A stretch of DNA of 64,000 bases from VFMC01 sp044238435 (GCA_044238435.1 JBIIDH010000003.1:1-64000), one strand, 5' to 3'. Shown: positions 33,500-42,738, counted from the stretch's first letter. Made by a program: numbers and translations. The notes: generated from the letters alone by a model not told the origin.

Positions 33500-34162
33500 G
33501 TGACCGCTCCCCTGTCCGTTCCCGTTCCCTCTGATCTCGAGGCGCAGCACCCGCTCGACATCATCCGCTGGGCCATCGACACCCACGGCGTCGAGCATGC
33601 GGTGGCCACGGTGAGTTTCGAAGACGCCGTGCTCGCCCACCTCGTGCACACGGCACATCCCGGCGCCGACATCGTGCTGCTCGACACCCAGTACCTGTTC
33701 GCCGAGACGCTCTGGCTGGTCGACGAGATGCGCCGCCGGTTCGGGATGCAGGTGCGTGTGGTGCGCCCACTCGACGACGTGGCACCCGACAACCGGTGGC
33801 AGCACGACGTGGAGGGGTGCTGCCAGGTGCGCAAGGTCGAGCCGCTGCAGCGGGCGCTCGCCGGCAAGGCGGCGTGGATCACGGGCGTGCGCCGCGTCGA
33901 CGGCCCCACCCGGGCCAACGCGCCGGTGGCCGGTTTCGACGTGGGCCGCAACCTGGTGAAGGTGAACCCTCTGGCCACCTGGGACGACGACGCCATGGCG
34001 CTGTACGCCGAACTGCACGACCTGCCGGCGAACCCGCTGAGCGAGCGCGGCTACCCGTCGATCGGGTGCTGGCCGTGCACCCGGCCGGTGGCGCCCGGCG
34101 AAGACAAGCGGGGCGGCCGGTGGGCCGGCAACGCGAAGACCGAGTGCGGGCTGCACGTATGA
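33500..34162 (+). CDS. cysH: APS reductase (thioredoxin/mycothiol-linked CysH)
   Basis: 220 residues. It reduces adenylylsulfate to sulfite in assimilatory sulfate reduction. The [4Fe-4S] Cys pairs CC107-108 and C190/C193 (GCWPC) indicate the APS-using, iron-sulfur-containing type rather than the PAPS type, which lacks them. The ECGLH tail supplies the catalytic Cys216. Start GTG 33500 is preceded by a three-codon ATG CGG CGG TGA frame (33492) that overlaps it. No ribosome site is obvious. The stop overlaps cysD (ATGA). Confidence 0.93.
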   Translation: MTAPLSVPVPSDLEAQHPLDIIRWAIDTHGVEHAVATVSFEDAVLAHLVHTAHPGADIVLLDTQYLFAETLWLVDEMRRRFGMQVRVVRPLDDVAPDNRWQHDVEGCCQVRKVEPLQRALAGKAAWITGVRRVDGPTRANAPVAGFDVGRNLVKVNPLATWDDDAMALYAELHDLPANPLSERGYPSIGCWPCTRPVAPGEDKRGGRWAGNAKTECGLHV

Positions 34163-35112
34163 GCACCGACACCTCCGTAGAGCACATCGGGCTCCAGCAC
34201 GTCACGCTCACGAAGGCCGACGCTCATCTCGAGTCGCTGGTCGACGAGGCCATCACCATCATCCGCGAGGTGGCCACCGAGTGCGAGAACCCGGTGCTGC
34301 TGTTCAGCGGCGGCAAGGACTCGGCCGTGCTGTTGCACCTCGCCCTCCTGGCCTTCGCCCCGGCCCGCCTCCCGTTTCCGGTGCTGCACGTCGACACCGG
34401 GCACAACTTCCCCGAGGTGATCGACTACCGCAACGAGTTCGTGCGCGACGCCGGGGTACGGCTGCTGGTGGCCAGCGTGCAGGAGTCGATCGACACCGGA
34501 CGGGTGGTGGAAGACGTCGGCCCGCGCGCCTCGCGCAACCGACTGCAGAGCGTCACCCTGCTCGACGCCATCACCGAGCACGGCTTCGATGCAGCCTTCG
34601 GCGGCGGCCGGCGCGACGAGGACAAGGCCCGGGCGAAGGAGCGCATCGTGTCGTTCCGCGACCGGCACGGCCGGTGGGACCCGCGCAACCAGCGACCCGA
34701 GCCGTGGGACGTGCTGAACGCCCGCATCCGCAAGGGCGAGCACCTGCGCGCCTTCCCGCTCAGCAACTGGACCGAACTCGACATCTGGCGGTACATCGCG
34801 GTGGCCGGGGTGCCGCTGCCCAGCATCTACTTCTCGCACCGCCGCACGGTGGTGGCGCGAGACGGAATGCTGCTGAACGTGGGTGGCCCTGTGGTGCTCG
34901 AGCCGGGCGAGACCGCGTTCGAGGAGACCGTGCGCTACCGCACCGTGGGCGACATGAGCTGCACGGGTGCCGTGCGCTCCGATGCGGTGACGATCGACGA
35001 GGTGCTGGCCGAGGTTGCGGCGGCACGCATCACCGAACGCGGCGCCACCCGTGCCGACGACACGTTCAGCGAGTCGGCCATGGAGGACCGCAAACGAGAG
35101 GGGTACTTCTGA
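34159..35112 (+). CDS. cysD: Sulfate adenylyltransferase small subunit
   Basis: 317 residues. PAPS reductase/ATP sulfurylase fold with the PP-loop LLFSGGKDSAVLLHLA, HVDTGHNFPEVIDYRN, and the DDTFSESAMEDRKREGYF end that identifies CysD. With CysN it makes adenylylsulfate from sulfate and ATP, coupled to GTP hydrolysis. Start ATG 34159 overlaps cysH, and the stop overlaps cysN (TGATG). Confidence 0.95.
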   Translation: MSTDTSVEHIGLQHVTLTKADAHLESLVDEAITIIREVATECENPVLLFSGGKDSAVLLHLALLAFAPARLPFPVLHVDTGHNFPEVIDYRNEFVRDAGVRLLVASVQESIDTGRVVEDVGPRASRNRLQSVTLLDAITEHGFDAAFGGGRRDEDKARAKERIVSFRDRHGRWDPRNQRPEPWDVLNARIRKGEHLRAFPLSNWTELDIWRYIAVAGVPLPSIYFSHRRTVVARDGMLLNVGGPVVLEPGETAFEETVRYRTVGDMSCTGAVRSDAVTIDEVLAEVAAARITERGATRADDTFSESAMEDRKREGYF

Positions 35113-36359
35113 TGAGCGGTCTGCCCACCCTGCGCATCGCCACCGCCGGCTCGGTCGACGACGGCAAGAGCACGCTCATCGGCCGCCTGCTGCACGACAC
35201 GAAGACGGTGTTCGAGGACCAGTTGGCCGCGGTGGCCCGCGCCAGTCGTCGTTACGGCGACGGTGAGGTGAACCTGGCGCTGCTCACCGACGGCCTGCGC
35301 GCCGAACGCGAGCAGGGCATCACCATCGACGTCGCCTACCGCTACTTCGCCACCCCGCAGCGCAACTTCATCGTCGCCGACACACCCGGCCACCAGCAGT
35401 ACACACGCAACATGGTGACGGGCGCGTCGACGGCCGATGTGGCCATCGTGCTGGTCGACGCCCGCCACGGCATCGTCGAGCAGACCCGTCGGCACGCCTT
35501 CATCGCATCGCTGCTCGGCGTGCGGGCCATCGCCCTGGCGGTGAACAAGATGGACCTGGTCGACTGGGACGAGGGTGTGTTCGAGGTGATCGCGAAGGAG
35601 GCCTCGGCGTACGTCGAGGCGCTGCCCGACCCCGTCGCCGTGGTGGCCTTTCCCATCAGCGCGCTCGAGGGCGACAACGTGGTCGACCGCTCCGACCGGG
35701 CGCCCTGGTACACGGGCCCGGCGCTCTTGTCGTGGCTCGAGCAGTTCGACGCCGGCGCGTCAGCCGGCGGCCAGGGCAGTGCCCGGCTCGACGTTCAGCG
35801 TGTGCTGCGCCCGCAGGGCAGCGACTACCGCGGTTACGCGGGGCGATTGGCCGACGGGCCGCTGACGGTGGGCGACGTGGTGACGGTGCTGCCGTCGGGC
35901 CGCCGATCGACGGTGGTGGGGCTGCAACGCCACGGCGCAGCGGTCGACACCGCCGCGCCAGGCCATGCCGTGGCTGTGGAGCTTGCCGACGATGTCGACA
36001 TCGCGCGTGGCGACGTGCTGGTGGCAGGCGACCGCGGCGTGCGGGTGACCGAAGAGGTGACAGGCACGCTGTGCTGGATGATCGACACACCCCTGCGAGT
36101 CGGCACGCGGTTGTGGTTCAAGCACGGCACGCGCACCGGCCGCGCCATCGTCGACGAGGTGGTGCACGTGCACGACGTGGCGAGCACATCGACGGTCGCG
36201 GCAGACGAGGTGGGGCTGAACGAGCTGGCCGTGGTGCGCCTGGCGCTCAGTGAACCGATCGCTGCCGTGCCCTACCAGAGCAGCCGCGAGGGTGGCCGCA
36301 TGATCCTCATCGACGAGGCCACCAACGTGACCGCGGGTGCGCTGTTGCTCAGCGAGTAG
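35112..36359 (+). CDS. cysN: Sulfate adenylyltransferase GTPase subunit
   Basis: 415 residues. GTPase motifs: GSVDDGKST, the DTPGHQQYTRNM G3 region and NKMDLV G4, followed by two beta-barrel domains. The length and ending (GALLLSE) show there is no fused APS kinase (CysC) domain. That fits a pathway going directly through APS reductase. It regulates and energises CysD. The 3' end overlaps the opposite small gene by 11 bp. Confidence 0.95.
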   Translation: MSGLPTLRIATAGSVDDGKSTLIGRLLHDTKTVFEDQLAAVARASRRYGDGEVNLALLTDGLRAEREQGITIDVAYRYFATPQRNFIVADTPGHQQYTRNMVTGASTADVAIVLVDARHGIVEQTRRHAFIASLLGVRAIALAVNKMDLVDWDEGVFEVIAKEASAYVEALPDPVAVVAFPISALEGDNVVDRSDRAPWYTGPALLSWLEQFDAGASAGGQGSARLDVQRVLRPQGSDYRGYAGRLADGPLTVGDVVTVLPSGRRSTVVGLQRHGAAVDTAAPGHAVAVELADDVDIARGDVLVAGDRGVRVTEEVTGTLCWMIDTPLRVGTRLWFKHGTRTGRAIVDEVVHVHDVASTSTVAADEVGLNELAVVRLALSEPIAAVPYQSSREGGRMILIDEATNVTAGALLLSE

Positions 36360-36660
36360 GCGCCGGCGCGCCGAGCAACTGGTCGACACCGTCGGCCACC
36401 CGGGCGCCGCGGGCCCGCAGCGTCGCCACGAGGCGGGCGATCCCGTCACGGGTGGCGCCGTCGGCCAGCGTTGCGGCGTCGACGGCCACGGCACGCAGGC
36501 CCCGCCCCTTGAACACCAGCGACAGCCGACCGTCCTCTTCGTAGAACGTGTGCACACTGCGGATGCTGGCCGCATCGAGACGACGGGCCACGCGGCGCTG
36601 TTCGAGGCCGCGCTCGTCGGCCAGCACCAGAGCATTCGGCATGGAGGCGGTGATGAGCAT
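36349..36660 (-). CDS. Hypothetical protein in the sulfur locus
   Basis: 103 residues, no recognised domain. It is charged, with a central SVHTFYEEDGRLSLVFKGRGL that could be a beta hairpin. It is divergent from the Rrf2 gene across a 95-bp region containing the shared TCGGAATTA motif, and its end overlaps cysN. Its place suggests sulfur-linked expression. A function cannot be assigned. Confidence 0.6.
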   Translation of the reverse strand: MLITASMPNALVLADERGLEQRRVARRLDAASIRSVHTFYEEDGRLSLVFKGRGLRAVAVDAATLADGATRDGIARLVATLRARGARVADGVDQLLGAPAPTR

Positions 36661-36690
36661 CGTGTGGTCCTGGTCGAGCGAGTTCCCGTA

Positions 36691-36720
36691 TTGCCGATCA
36701 AAGTAGTCGGAATTAGGGAG
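36691..36720. promoter_or_regulatory. Candidate Rrf2-type operator between divergent genes
   Basis: CCGATCAAAGTAGTCGGAATTA (split here: GATCAAAGT then TCGGAATTA at 36707-36715) repeats the core seen before cysH. It lies between the 36349-36660 gene and the Rrf2 regulator, so the regulator may control itself. Confidence 0.45.
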
Positions 36721-36755
36721 GATCGCAACCCGGACCGGCGCGTTAGGTTCACACC

Positions 36756-37235
36756 GTGCGCCTGTCCCACAAGGTCGACTACGGCATCCGGGTGATGTGC
36801 GCCCTGGCCGAGATCGCGGCCGAGGGCGACGCCCGGCCCACCAGCAGCGGTGCGCTGGCCGAGGCGAAGGACATCCCGCCGGGGTTCCTCGACGACATCC
36901 TGCGCATCCTGCGCAACGGCGGCCTGGTGCGCAGCGTGCGCGGCAGCGAGGGCGGCTGGATGCTCGCCCGATCTGCCGAGGCCATCACCGTGGCCGACAT
37001 CATCCGCGTCATCGACGGCCCGCTCGCCACCGTGCGCGGCCTACGGCCCGACGAGATGGCCTCGTACGGCGAGCACGAGCCGTTCATCTCGCTGTGGGTG
37101 GCGGTGCGTGTGGCGCTGCGCTCGGTGCTCGAACGCGTCACCGTGGCCGACCTCGCCGCCGGGCGCCTGCCCGACGAGGTGCAGGCCCTCGTCGACGTGC
37201 CCGACGCCTGGGAGCCCCGCCGCCGCGGCAGCTGA
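36756..37235 (+). CDS. Rrf2-family transcriptional regulator
   Basis: 159 residues. The winged-helix N terminus (HKVDYGIRVMCALAEIAAE), GFLDDILRILRNGGLVRSVRGSEGGW wing and TVADIIRVIDG helix are typical of Rrf2. It has only one Cys (C15), so it lacks the three ligands used by IscR for a [2Fe-2S] cluster and is more like CymR/RirA-type members without that cluster. Location beside cysH-D-N and the shared TCGGAATTA motif suggest control of sulfate assimilation. GTG 36756 lacks a strong ribosome site. Confidence 0.9.
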   Translation: MRLSHKVDYGIRVMCALAEIAAEGDARPTSSGALAEAKDIPPGFLDDILRILRNGGLVRSVRGSEGGWMLARSAEAITVADIIRVIDGPLATVRGLRPDEMASYGEHEPFISLWVAVRVALRSVLERVTVADLAAGRLPDEVQALVDVPDAWEPRRRGS

Positions 37236-37242
37236 GCCCCGA

Positions 37243-38322
37243 TCAGTCGGCGACGAAACCCTTGAAGCTGTGGTTCATGTAGTCGACGAAGGCGGGTGAC
37301 AGGCCTTCGGCCAGCAGGACGTCGCGTGGTGCCGGTGGGCAACGCGGCACGAAGCCGGTGTCGGCGGCGAGCAGGTGCGGGTAGTCGTGGTGGAGGATGC
37401 CCACCCGGCCGAGCACGGCGATGTCGATGCCCTGGTCGAGCACGCGCTGCACGTCGGCGGGGTCGTGGATCTTGCCGGCCACCCCGAGGCGCACCTCGCC
37501 GCGCGGTAGCTCGGCGAACACCTCGGTGAGGCTGCGTGTGTCGGGGCCGTCGGGGGTGGGCACCCGGTTGACGTCCCACAGGCTCATGTCGATCATGTCG
37601 ACCTTGCCGCCGTCGACGAGGCGACCGAACACCTCGACGATCTCGGGGAGCTGCATGCCGAACCGCTCGGGCGACAGGCGCACGGCGAGGGCGAGGTCGG
37701 GGCCGCACTCGGCGCGGATGCCGTCGACGATGTCGAACAGCACGCGGCTTCGGTTGTCGAGCGAGCCGCCGTAGCGGTCGGTGCGCTGGTTCAGTTCGGC
37801 CGACAGGAACTGACAGATCAGGTAGCCGTGGGCGCCGTGCAGTTCCACGCCGTGGAAGCCGGCCTGTTCGGCGCGGCGGGCGGCGGCCACGAAGTCGGCC
37901 ACCACCTGCTCGACCTCGGCCGTGGTGAGCGCCCGCGCCCCGGTGGACGGGTCGTCGCTGGGGCACACGGGCTGGGCGCCGATGAGCGCCTCGGGCGAGC
38001 GGTTGCCGGCATGGTGCAACTGCATGTAGCTGACGGTGCCGGTGGCGTTCAGCGCCGACGCGAGGCGGGTGAGGCCGTCGAGGTGCTGGTCGCCGAACAC
38101 ACCGAGCTGGCCGCGGAACCCCTGCCCCACCGCCTGCACGTGCGCGGCGCAGGTCATCGTGAGCCCGAAGCCGCCCGTGGCACGCATCGTCAGCCAGTGG
38201 AACTCGTCGTCGCTGAGGGTGCCGTCGAGATGGCTCTGCTGGTTGGTGAGCGGCGCCAGCATGAAGCGGTTCGCCATTGCCGGGCCATGGGCGAACGAGA
38301 GCGAGTCGAAGGGAGTGACCAT
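37243..38322 (-). CDS. NADH:flavin oxidoreductase (old yellow enzyme family)
   Basis: 359 residues. FMN-binding TIM-barrel motifs: NRFMLAPLTNQQ, MQLHHAGN, the GFHGVELHGAHGYLICQFLS block and YGGSLDNRSRVLFDIV. HGAHGYL holds the substrate-activating His pair position. The family reduces activated C=C bonds or demethylates/dehydrogenates substrates. It resembles the FadH/YqjM-like single-domain forms. Start ATG 38322. The neighbouring genes give no firm pathway. Confidence 0.92.
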   Translation of the reverse strand: MVTPFDSLSFAHGPAMANRFMLAPLTNQQSHLDGTLSDDEFHWLTMRATGGFGLTMTCAAHVQAVGQGFRGQLGVFGDQHLDGLTRLASALNATGTVSYMQLHHAGNRSPEALIGAQPVCPSDDPSTGARALTTAEVEQVVADFVAAARRAEQAGFHGVELHGAHGYLICQFLSAELNQRTDRYGGSLDNRSRVLFDIVDGIRAECGPDLALAVRLSPERFGMQLPEIVEVFGRLVDGGKVDMIDMSLWDVNRVPTPDGPDTRSLTEVFAELPRGEVRLGVAGKIHDPADVQRVLDQGIDIAVLGRVGILHHDYPHLLAADTGFVPRCPPAPRDVLLAEGLSPAFVDYMNHSFKGFVAD

Positions 38323-38348
38323 TGCTTCACTCTCGCAGAACAGGTGGG

Positions 38349-38915
38349 TCAGAGCAGACCCTCGACGATCAGCAGCACACCGAACACGAAGAACGTGACG
38401 GCGGCGCCGATCTTGATGACCCGCTCGGGCAGGCGCGCCCCGAGTTGCTGGCCGACGACGATGGCCAGCGCGTCGGCAGCCACCATGCCGACGGTGGAGC
38501 CCAACCAGGTGCCCACCATGCCGTGGTCGGTGGCGAGGGTGATGGTCGCGAGCATCGTCTTGTCGCCGAGTTCGGCCAGGAAGAACGCCAGCGCCACGGT
38601 GAAGAACACCGACTTGGTGCGGCGGTTGGCGATGGCTTCGTCGTCCTCGTCGAGCTTGTCGCCGCGCAGGGTCCAGATACCGAAGCCGATGAAGGCGATG
38701 CCGGCCAGCACCGACAGGGTGTCGGTGGGCAGCGCCACGCCCAGCGCGGCACCCAGCAACACGCTGACGAGGTGCACGGTCGCGGTGGCCGCGGTGATGG
38801 CGAGCAGGATGGTGACGGCCCGGTAGCGGGCGGCGAAGGTCATCGCCATCAACTGGCTCTTGTCGCCGAGCTCGGCGATGAAGATGATGCCGGTGCTGAC
38901 GAGGAAGGCTTCCAT
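38349..38915 (-). CDS. GDT1/TMEM165-family cation transporter
   Basis: 188 residues with six to seven membrane segments. Two copies of the E-x-G-D-K-(S/T) signature are visible: AELGDKSQL near the N terminus and AELGDKTML near residue 115. The family exports Mn2+ (and Ca2+ in eukaryotes). There is no manganese riboswitch in the 13 bp before it; FtsH is immediately upstream on the same strand. Start ATG 38915. Confidence 0.9.
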   Translation of the reverse strand: MEAFLVSTGIIFIAELGDKSQLMAMTFAARYRAVTILLAITAATATVHLVSVLLGAALGVALPTDTLSVLAGIAFIGFGIWTLRGDKLDEDDEAIANRRTKSVFFTVALAFFLAELGDKTMLATITLATDHGMVGTWLGSTVGMVAADALAIVVGQQLGARLPERVIKIGAAVTFFVFGVLLIVEGLL

Positions 38916-38928
38916 GACCGCAGCGACG

Positions 38929-40809
38929 CTAGCGGTGCGGTAGTCCTGCGGCGCAGTAGGCGTCGGCCTCGTCGAGGGTCTCGTGCTCGAGCAGAGCGGC
39001 CACCAGCGTGTCGAGCCGTTCGCGGTTGGCGCGCAGGATGGTGAGCGCCTGTTCGCGACAGGCGTCGATGATGGCGCGGGTCTCGTCGTCGACGGCCTGA
39101 CGGGTGGCCTCCGAAGGCGCCCGCGGGTCGAGCGTGCCGAGCCCGATGTCGGCACCCGCACCGGGCAGCACGGTGACCGGCCCCACGGCCGCCGACATCC
39201 CCCACCTGCCCACCATCTGGCGGGCGATGCCGGTGGCGATCTCGATGTCGGCTTCGGCGCCCGTGGTGAGGTCGCCGAACACCATCTCCTCGGCGGCGCG
39301 GCCACCGAGGGCTCCGGTGATGCGCCCGCGCAGGTAGGTCTCGCTCATGCCGTACCGGTCGGTCACCGGGCTCTGGAAGGTGACGCCCAGCGAACGGCTG
39401 CGCGGGATGATCGACACCTTGCGCACCGGGTCGGCACCTTCCTGCAGCATGCTCACCAACGCGTGCCCGCCCTCGTGCACCGCGGTGCGGCGGCGGTCGT
39501 CGTCGCTGAGCATGATCTTGCGCTCGGCACCCAGCACGATGCGCTCGAGCGCGGCGCTGAAGTCGGCGGCCTGCACCGTCGTGCGGTTCGCACGCGCCGC
39601 GGTGAGCGCCGCTTCGTTCACCAGGTTGGCGAGGTCGGCGCCCACCATGCCGGGGGTGGTGGCCGCGATGGCGCGCAGGTCCACGTCGGGGGCCAGCGGC
39701 ACACTGCGCGAGTGCACGGCCAAGATGGCGGCGCGGCCTCCGAGGTCGGGCGGGTTCAGCGTGACGCGGCGGTCGAAGCGACCGGCGCGCAGCAGTGCCG
39801 GGTCGAGCACGTCGGGCCGGTTGGTGGCGGCCAGCACGATGATGCCCTCGTTGCCGGTGAAGCCGTCCATCTCGGTGAGGATCTGGTTCAGCGTCTGCTC
39901 GCGTTCGTCGACGCCACCGAAGCTGGCGACGCTGCCGCGGGCGCGGCCGATGGCGTCGAGTTCGTCGATGAACACGATGGCCGGGGCCACCGCCTTGGCC
40001 TGGTCGAACAGGTCGCGCACGCGGCTTGCACCCACGCCGACGAGCATCTCGATGAACTCCGAGGCCGACATCGAGAAGAACGGCACGTCGGCCTCACCGG
40101 CGACGGCTTTGGCCAGCAGCGTCTTGCCCGTTCCGGGCGCGCCCATCAGCAGCACCCCGTGCGGGGGTCGCGCGCCGAGTGCCCGGTACCGGTCGGGCGA
40201 CCGCAGGAAGTCGACGATCTCGACGAGTTCCTCCTTGGCCTCCTCGATGCCCGCCACGTCGGCGAAGGTCACCTTGGTCGACAGCGAGTCGGGACGGACG
40301 GGCTTCGACCGGCCGAACCCACCGATGCCGCCCATCCCGCTCATCGCACTGCCCGCCCGACGCATCAGCCACAGGTAGCCGCCGATCAACAGCAGGGCGG
40401 GTCCGAAGTTCAGCAGGAGGGCGAGGAACCAGTTCGTGCCGCCCGAGGTCGACACCGCCGTCACCTCCACCCCGTTGTCGAGCAGCGTCGTGAACGTGCC
40501 GTCGTCGGCGAACGAGGGGCGCAGCGTGGTGAACTCGGTGATGGTGCTGTCGCCGTCGGACGAGGCGATGGGCGTGCGGAACGTGCCGTCGATGCTGTCG
40601 CCGGTGCTGGTGACGGCAGCGATGTTGTCGGTGCGGGCCTGCGCCGCGAACACCGAGTAGGGCACCTCGGGGGTTGCTTCCGATCGGCCGAGGATGCCGG
40701 CCACGACCAGGTTGGCGACGATGGCGACGGCGATCACCCACAGCAGTCGCCGGTTGCCGAACCAGGGTCGCGGCGCAGGCTGCGACGGCTCGGGCGGAGG
40801 AGTGCGCAC
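38929..40809 (-). CDS. ftsH: ATP-dependent zinc metalloprotease FtsH
   Basis: 626 residues. Two N-terminal membrane segments flank an extracytoplasmic domain (about 45-125). The AAA+ core has Walker A GAPGTGKT (223-230), IDELDAIGR and the SRH region, and the protease site is HEGGH (445-449; usually HEAGH). It degrades misfolded membrane proteins and regulatory targets. The Ala-to-Gly change keeps the HExxH ligands and catalytic Glu. Length is a little short of many FtsH proteins at the C terminus. It shares an operon with the GDT1 transporter. Confidence 0.95.
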   Translation of the reverse strand: MRTPPPEPSQPAPRPWFGNRRLLWVIAVAIVANLVVAGILGRSEATPEVPYSVFAAQARTDNIAAVTSTGDSIDGTFRTPIASSDGDSTITEFTTLRPSFADDGTFTTLLDNGVEVTAVSTSGGTNWFLALLLNFGPALLLIGGYLWLMRRAGSAMSGMGGIGGFGRSKPVRPDSLSTKVTFADVAGIEEAKEELVEIVDFLRSPDRYRALGARPPHGVLLMGAPGTGKTLLAKAVAGEADVPFFSMSASEFIEMLVGVGASRVRDLFDQAKAVAPAIVFIDELDAIGRARGSVASFGGVDEREQTLNQILTEMDGFTGNEGIIVLAATNRPDVLDPALLRAGRFDRRVTLNPPDLGGRAAILAVHSRSVPLAPDVDLRAIAATTPGMVGADLANLVNEAALTAARANRTTVQAADFSAALERIVLGAERKIMLSDDDRRRTAVHEGGHALVSMLQEGADPVRKVSIIPRSRSLGVTFQSPVTDRYGMSETYLRGRITGALGGRAAEEMVFGDLTTGAEADIEIATGIARQMVGRWGMSAAVGPVTVLPGAGADIGLGTLDPRAPSEATRQAVDDETRAIIDACREQALTILRANRERLDTLVAALLEHETLDEADAYCAAGLPHR

Positions 40810-40913
40810 GGTGACATCATCATGGGCGGACGGCTACCGGCGGCAGGGCCGATCGGCCCTCGTTCGGCCAGCGGCGGCGGGCGGGTGAGTACGGTGACGG
40901 ACGTGATCGCCCG

Positions 40914-41972
40914 ATGAACCAGCCCACCGCTCGCCTCTCCACGCTCGACCGGTTCCTGCCACTGTGGATCGGCATCGCGATGGCGCTGGGCCTCGCCCTC
41001 GGTCGACTGGTGCCCGGCCTCGACGACCGACTCGACGACGTGAAGGTGGGCTCGGTGTCGCTGCCCATCGCCATCGGGCTGTTCGCCATGATGTACCCGG
41101 TGCTCGCCAAGGTGCGCTACCGGTCGATGGGCTCGGTGGTGGGCGACACCCGCTCGCTGGTGATGTCGTTGGTGCTGAACTGGCTGGTGGGCCCGGCGGT
41201 GATGTTCGCACTTGCGTGGCTGATGCTGCCCGATCTTCCCGAGTACCGCACCGGGCTCATCATCGTCGGCCTGGCGCGGTGCATCGCGATGGTGCTCATC
41301 TGGAACGACCTCGCCTGTGGCAACCCCGAGCTGGCCGCGGTGCTCGTGGCCGTGAACTCGCTGTTCCAGATCGTGGCCTACTCGTTGCTCGGCTACTTCT
41401 ACCTCGAGGTGCTGCCCGGCTGGCTGGGCCTCGACAGCGAGGGCATCGACGTGACGGTGTGGGAGATCGCCAAGTCGGTGCTCATCTTCCTCGGCATCCC
41501 GCTGCTGGCCGGGTTCCTCACCCGGCTCGTCGGCGAACGGCGCAAGGGCACCGAGTGGTACGAGGGGCGTTTCCTGCCGCGCATCGGGCCGGTGGCCCTG
41601 TACGGCCTGCTGTTCACCATCGTCATCCTGTTCGCGCTGCAGGGCGAGACCATCACGAGCCGGCCGTGGGACGTGGCGCGCATCGCCCTGCCGCTGCTCG
41701 CCTACTTCGCCATCATGTGGTTCGGCAGCTTCTTCGTCGGGCTCCGGCTGGGCTTCCCGTACGACCGGAACGCGTCGATCGCATTCACGGCTGCCGGCAA
41801 CAACTTCGAGTTGGCCATCGCGGTGGCCATCGGCGTGTTCGGCGTAGCGAGCGGGCAGGCGCTGGCCGGCGTGGTGGGGCCGCTCATCGAGGTGCCGGTG
41901 CTGGTGGCACTGGTGTACGTGGCGCTGTGGGCACGCCGGCGCTACTACCCCGCCGACCCCGCTGGCGCATAG
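40914..41972 (+). CDS. acr3: ACR3-type arsenite efflux permease
   Basis: 352 residues with about ten membrane segments. The ARCIAMVLIWN segment holds the Cys considered essential in ACR3 proteins. It exports arsenite, and some members antimonite. No arsR, arsC or other ars gene is adjacent. It starts 105 bp from ftsH on the other strand and is followed closely (10 bp) by the aldolase gene. Start ATG 40914. Confidence 0.9.
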   Translation: MNQPTARLSTLDRFLPLWIGIAMALGLALGRLVPGLDDRLDDVKVGSVSLPIAIGLFAMMYPVLAKVRYRSMGSVVGDTRSLVMSLVLNWLVGPAVMFALAWLMLPDLPEYRTGLIIVGLARCIAMVLIWNDLACGNPELAAVLVAVNSLFQIVAYSLLGYFYLEVLPGWLGLDSEGIDVTVWEIAKSVLIFLGIPLLAGFLTRLVGERRKGTEWYEGRFLPRIGPVALYGLLFTIVILFALQGETITSRPWDVARIALPLLAYFAIMWFGSFFVGLRLGFPYDRNASIAFTAAGNNFELAIAVAIGVFGVASGQALAGVVGPLIEVPVLVALVYVALWARRRYYPADPAGA

Positions 41973-41982
41973 CCTCTGGCCC

Positions 41983-42729
41983 ATGGCAGCCCACTTCGTC
42001 CGTCGGCGTTGGCTCGACGGCACCTGCGCCCGGCTGGCGTGGGTGACGATCCCCGACCCACAACTCGTCGACACCGTGGCCGCATCGGGCCGGTTCGATG
42101 CCGTGGTCGTCGACGTGCAGCACGGCCCGTTCCACCAGCAGGCAGTCGTCGACGCTGTGCGCGCTGCCGGGCGCTGGCCGGTGTCGCTGCTCGCCCGCAT
42201 CGCATCGCCCGACGCCGACCTCATCGGGTGGATCCTCGACGCAGGAGTGGATGGGGTGATCGTGGCCATGTGCGAATCGGCCGACGACGCCGAGCGCATC
42301 GTGCGCGCCGTGCGCTACGCCCCGGAGGGCACCCGGTCGTACGGCCCCTTCCGGGTACAGCCGGCCGACCACGACCCGTTCGCCGCTGCCCGCGACACCA
42401 TCGTGCTGCCCATGGTGGAGAGCGCAGCGGGACTGCGGCAGGCTGCGGCCATTGCCGCCGTTCCCGGGGTCGACGGCCTGTTCATCGGCCCCGGCGATCT
42501 CGGGCTGTCGCTCGGTCACGGTGTGGGGCAGAACCGCACCGAGCCGGCGATGGTGGACGCGTTCGCTGCCATCCGCGCGGCAGCCACCGACGCCGGTCGT
42601 CACTGCGGCATCTTCGCCACGACGGCCGACTACGCCCGTCAGACGGCGGCCGAGGGGTTCGACATCGTGGTGCCGTGGGTCGACGCCCCTGCGATCGCTG
42701 CGTCGTTGGCCGCGGCCGCACTGCCCTGA
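41983..42729 (+). CDS. HpcH/HpaI-family aldolase
   Basis: 248 residues. The TIM-barrel motifs VVVDVQHGPF (family DxEHG variant), PMVESAAGL with metal-binding Glu, and GPGDLGLSLG with metal-binding Asp identify HpcH/HpaI aldolases. They cleave 4-hydroxy-2-oxo acids from aromatic catabolism to pyruvate plus an aldehyde. Its position before an aromatic-type hydroxylase supports a catabolic role. It follows acr3 by 10 bp and precedes the hydroxylase by 9 bp. Confidence 0.9.
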   Translation: MAAHFVRRRWLDGTCARLAWVTIPDPQLVDTVAASGRFDAVVVDVQHGPFHQQAVVDAVRAAGRWPVSLLARIASPDADLIGWILDAGVDGVIVAMCESADDAERIVRAVRYAPEGTRSYGPFRVQPADHDPFAAARDTIVLPMVESAAGLRQAAAIAAVPGVDGLFIGPGDLGLSLGHGVGQNRTEPAMVDAFAAIRAAATDAGRHCGIFATTADYARQTAAEGFDIVVPWVDAPAIAASLAAAALP

Positions 42730-42738
42730 GGAGCACCC

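Noticed and set aside
38916..38928. Manganese riboswitch before the GDT1 transporter
   Set aside because: Only 13 bp separate GDT1 from ftsH, too short for such an element, and no matching conserved sequence is present.
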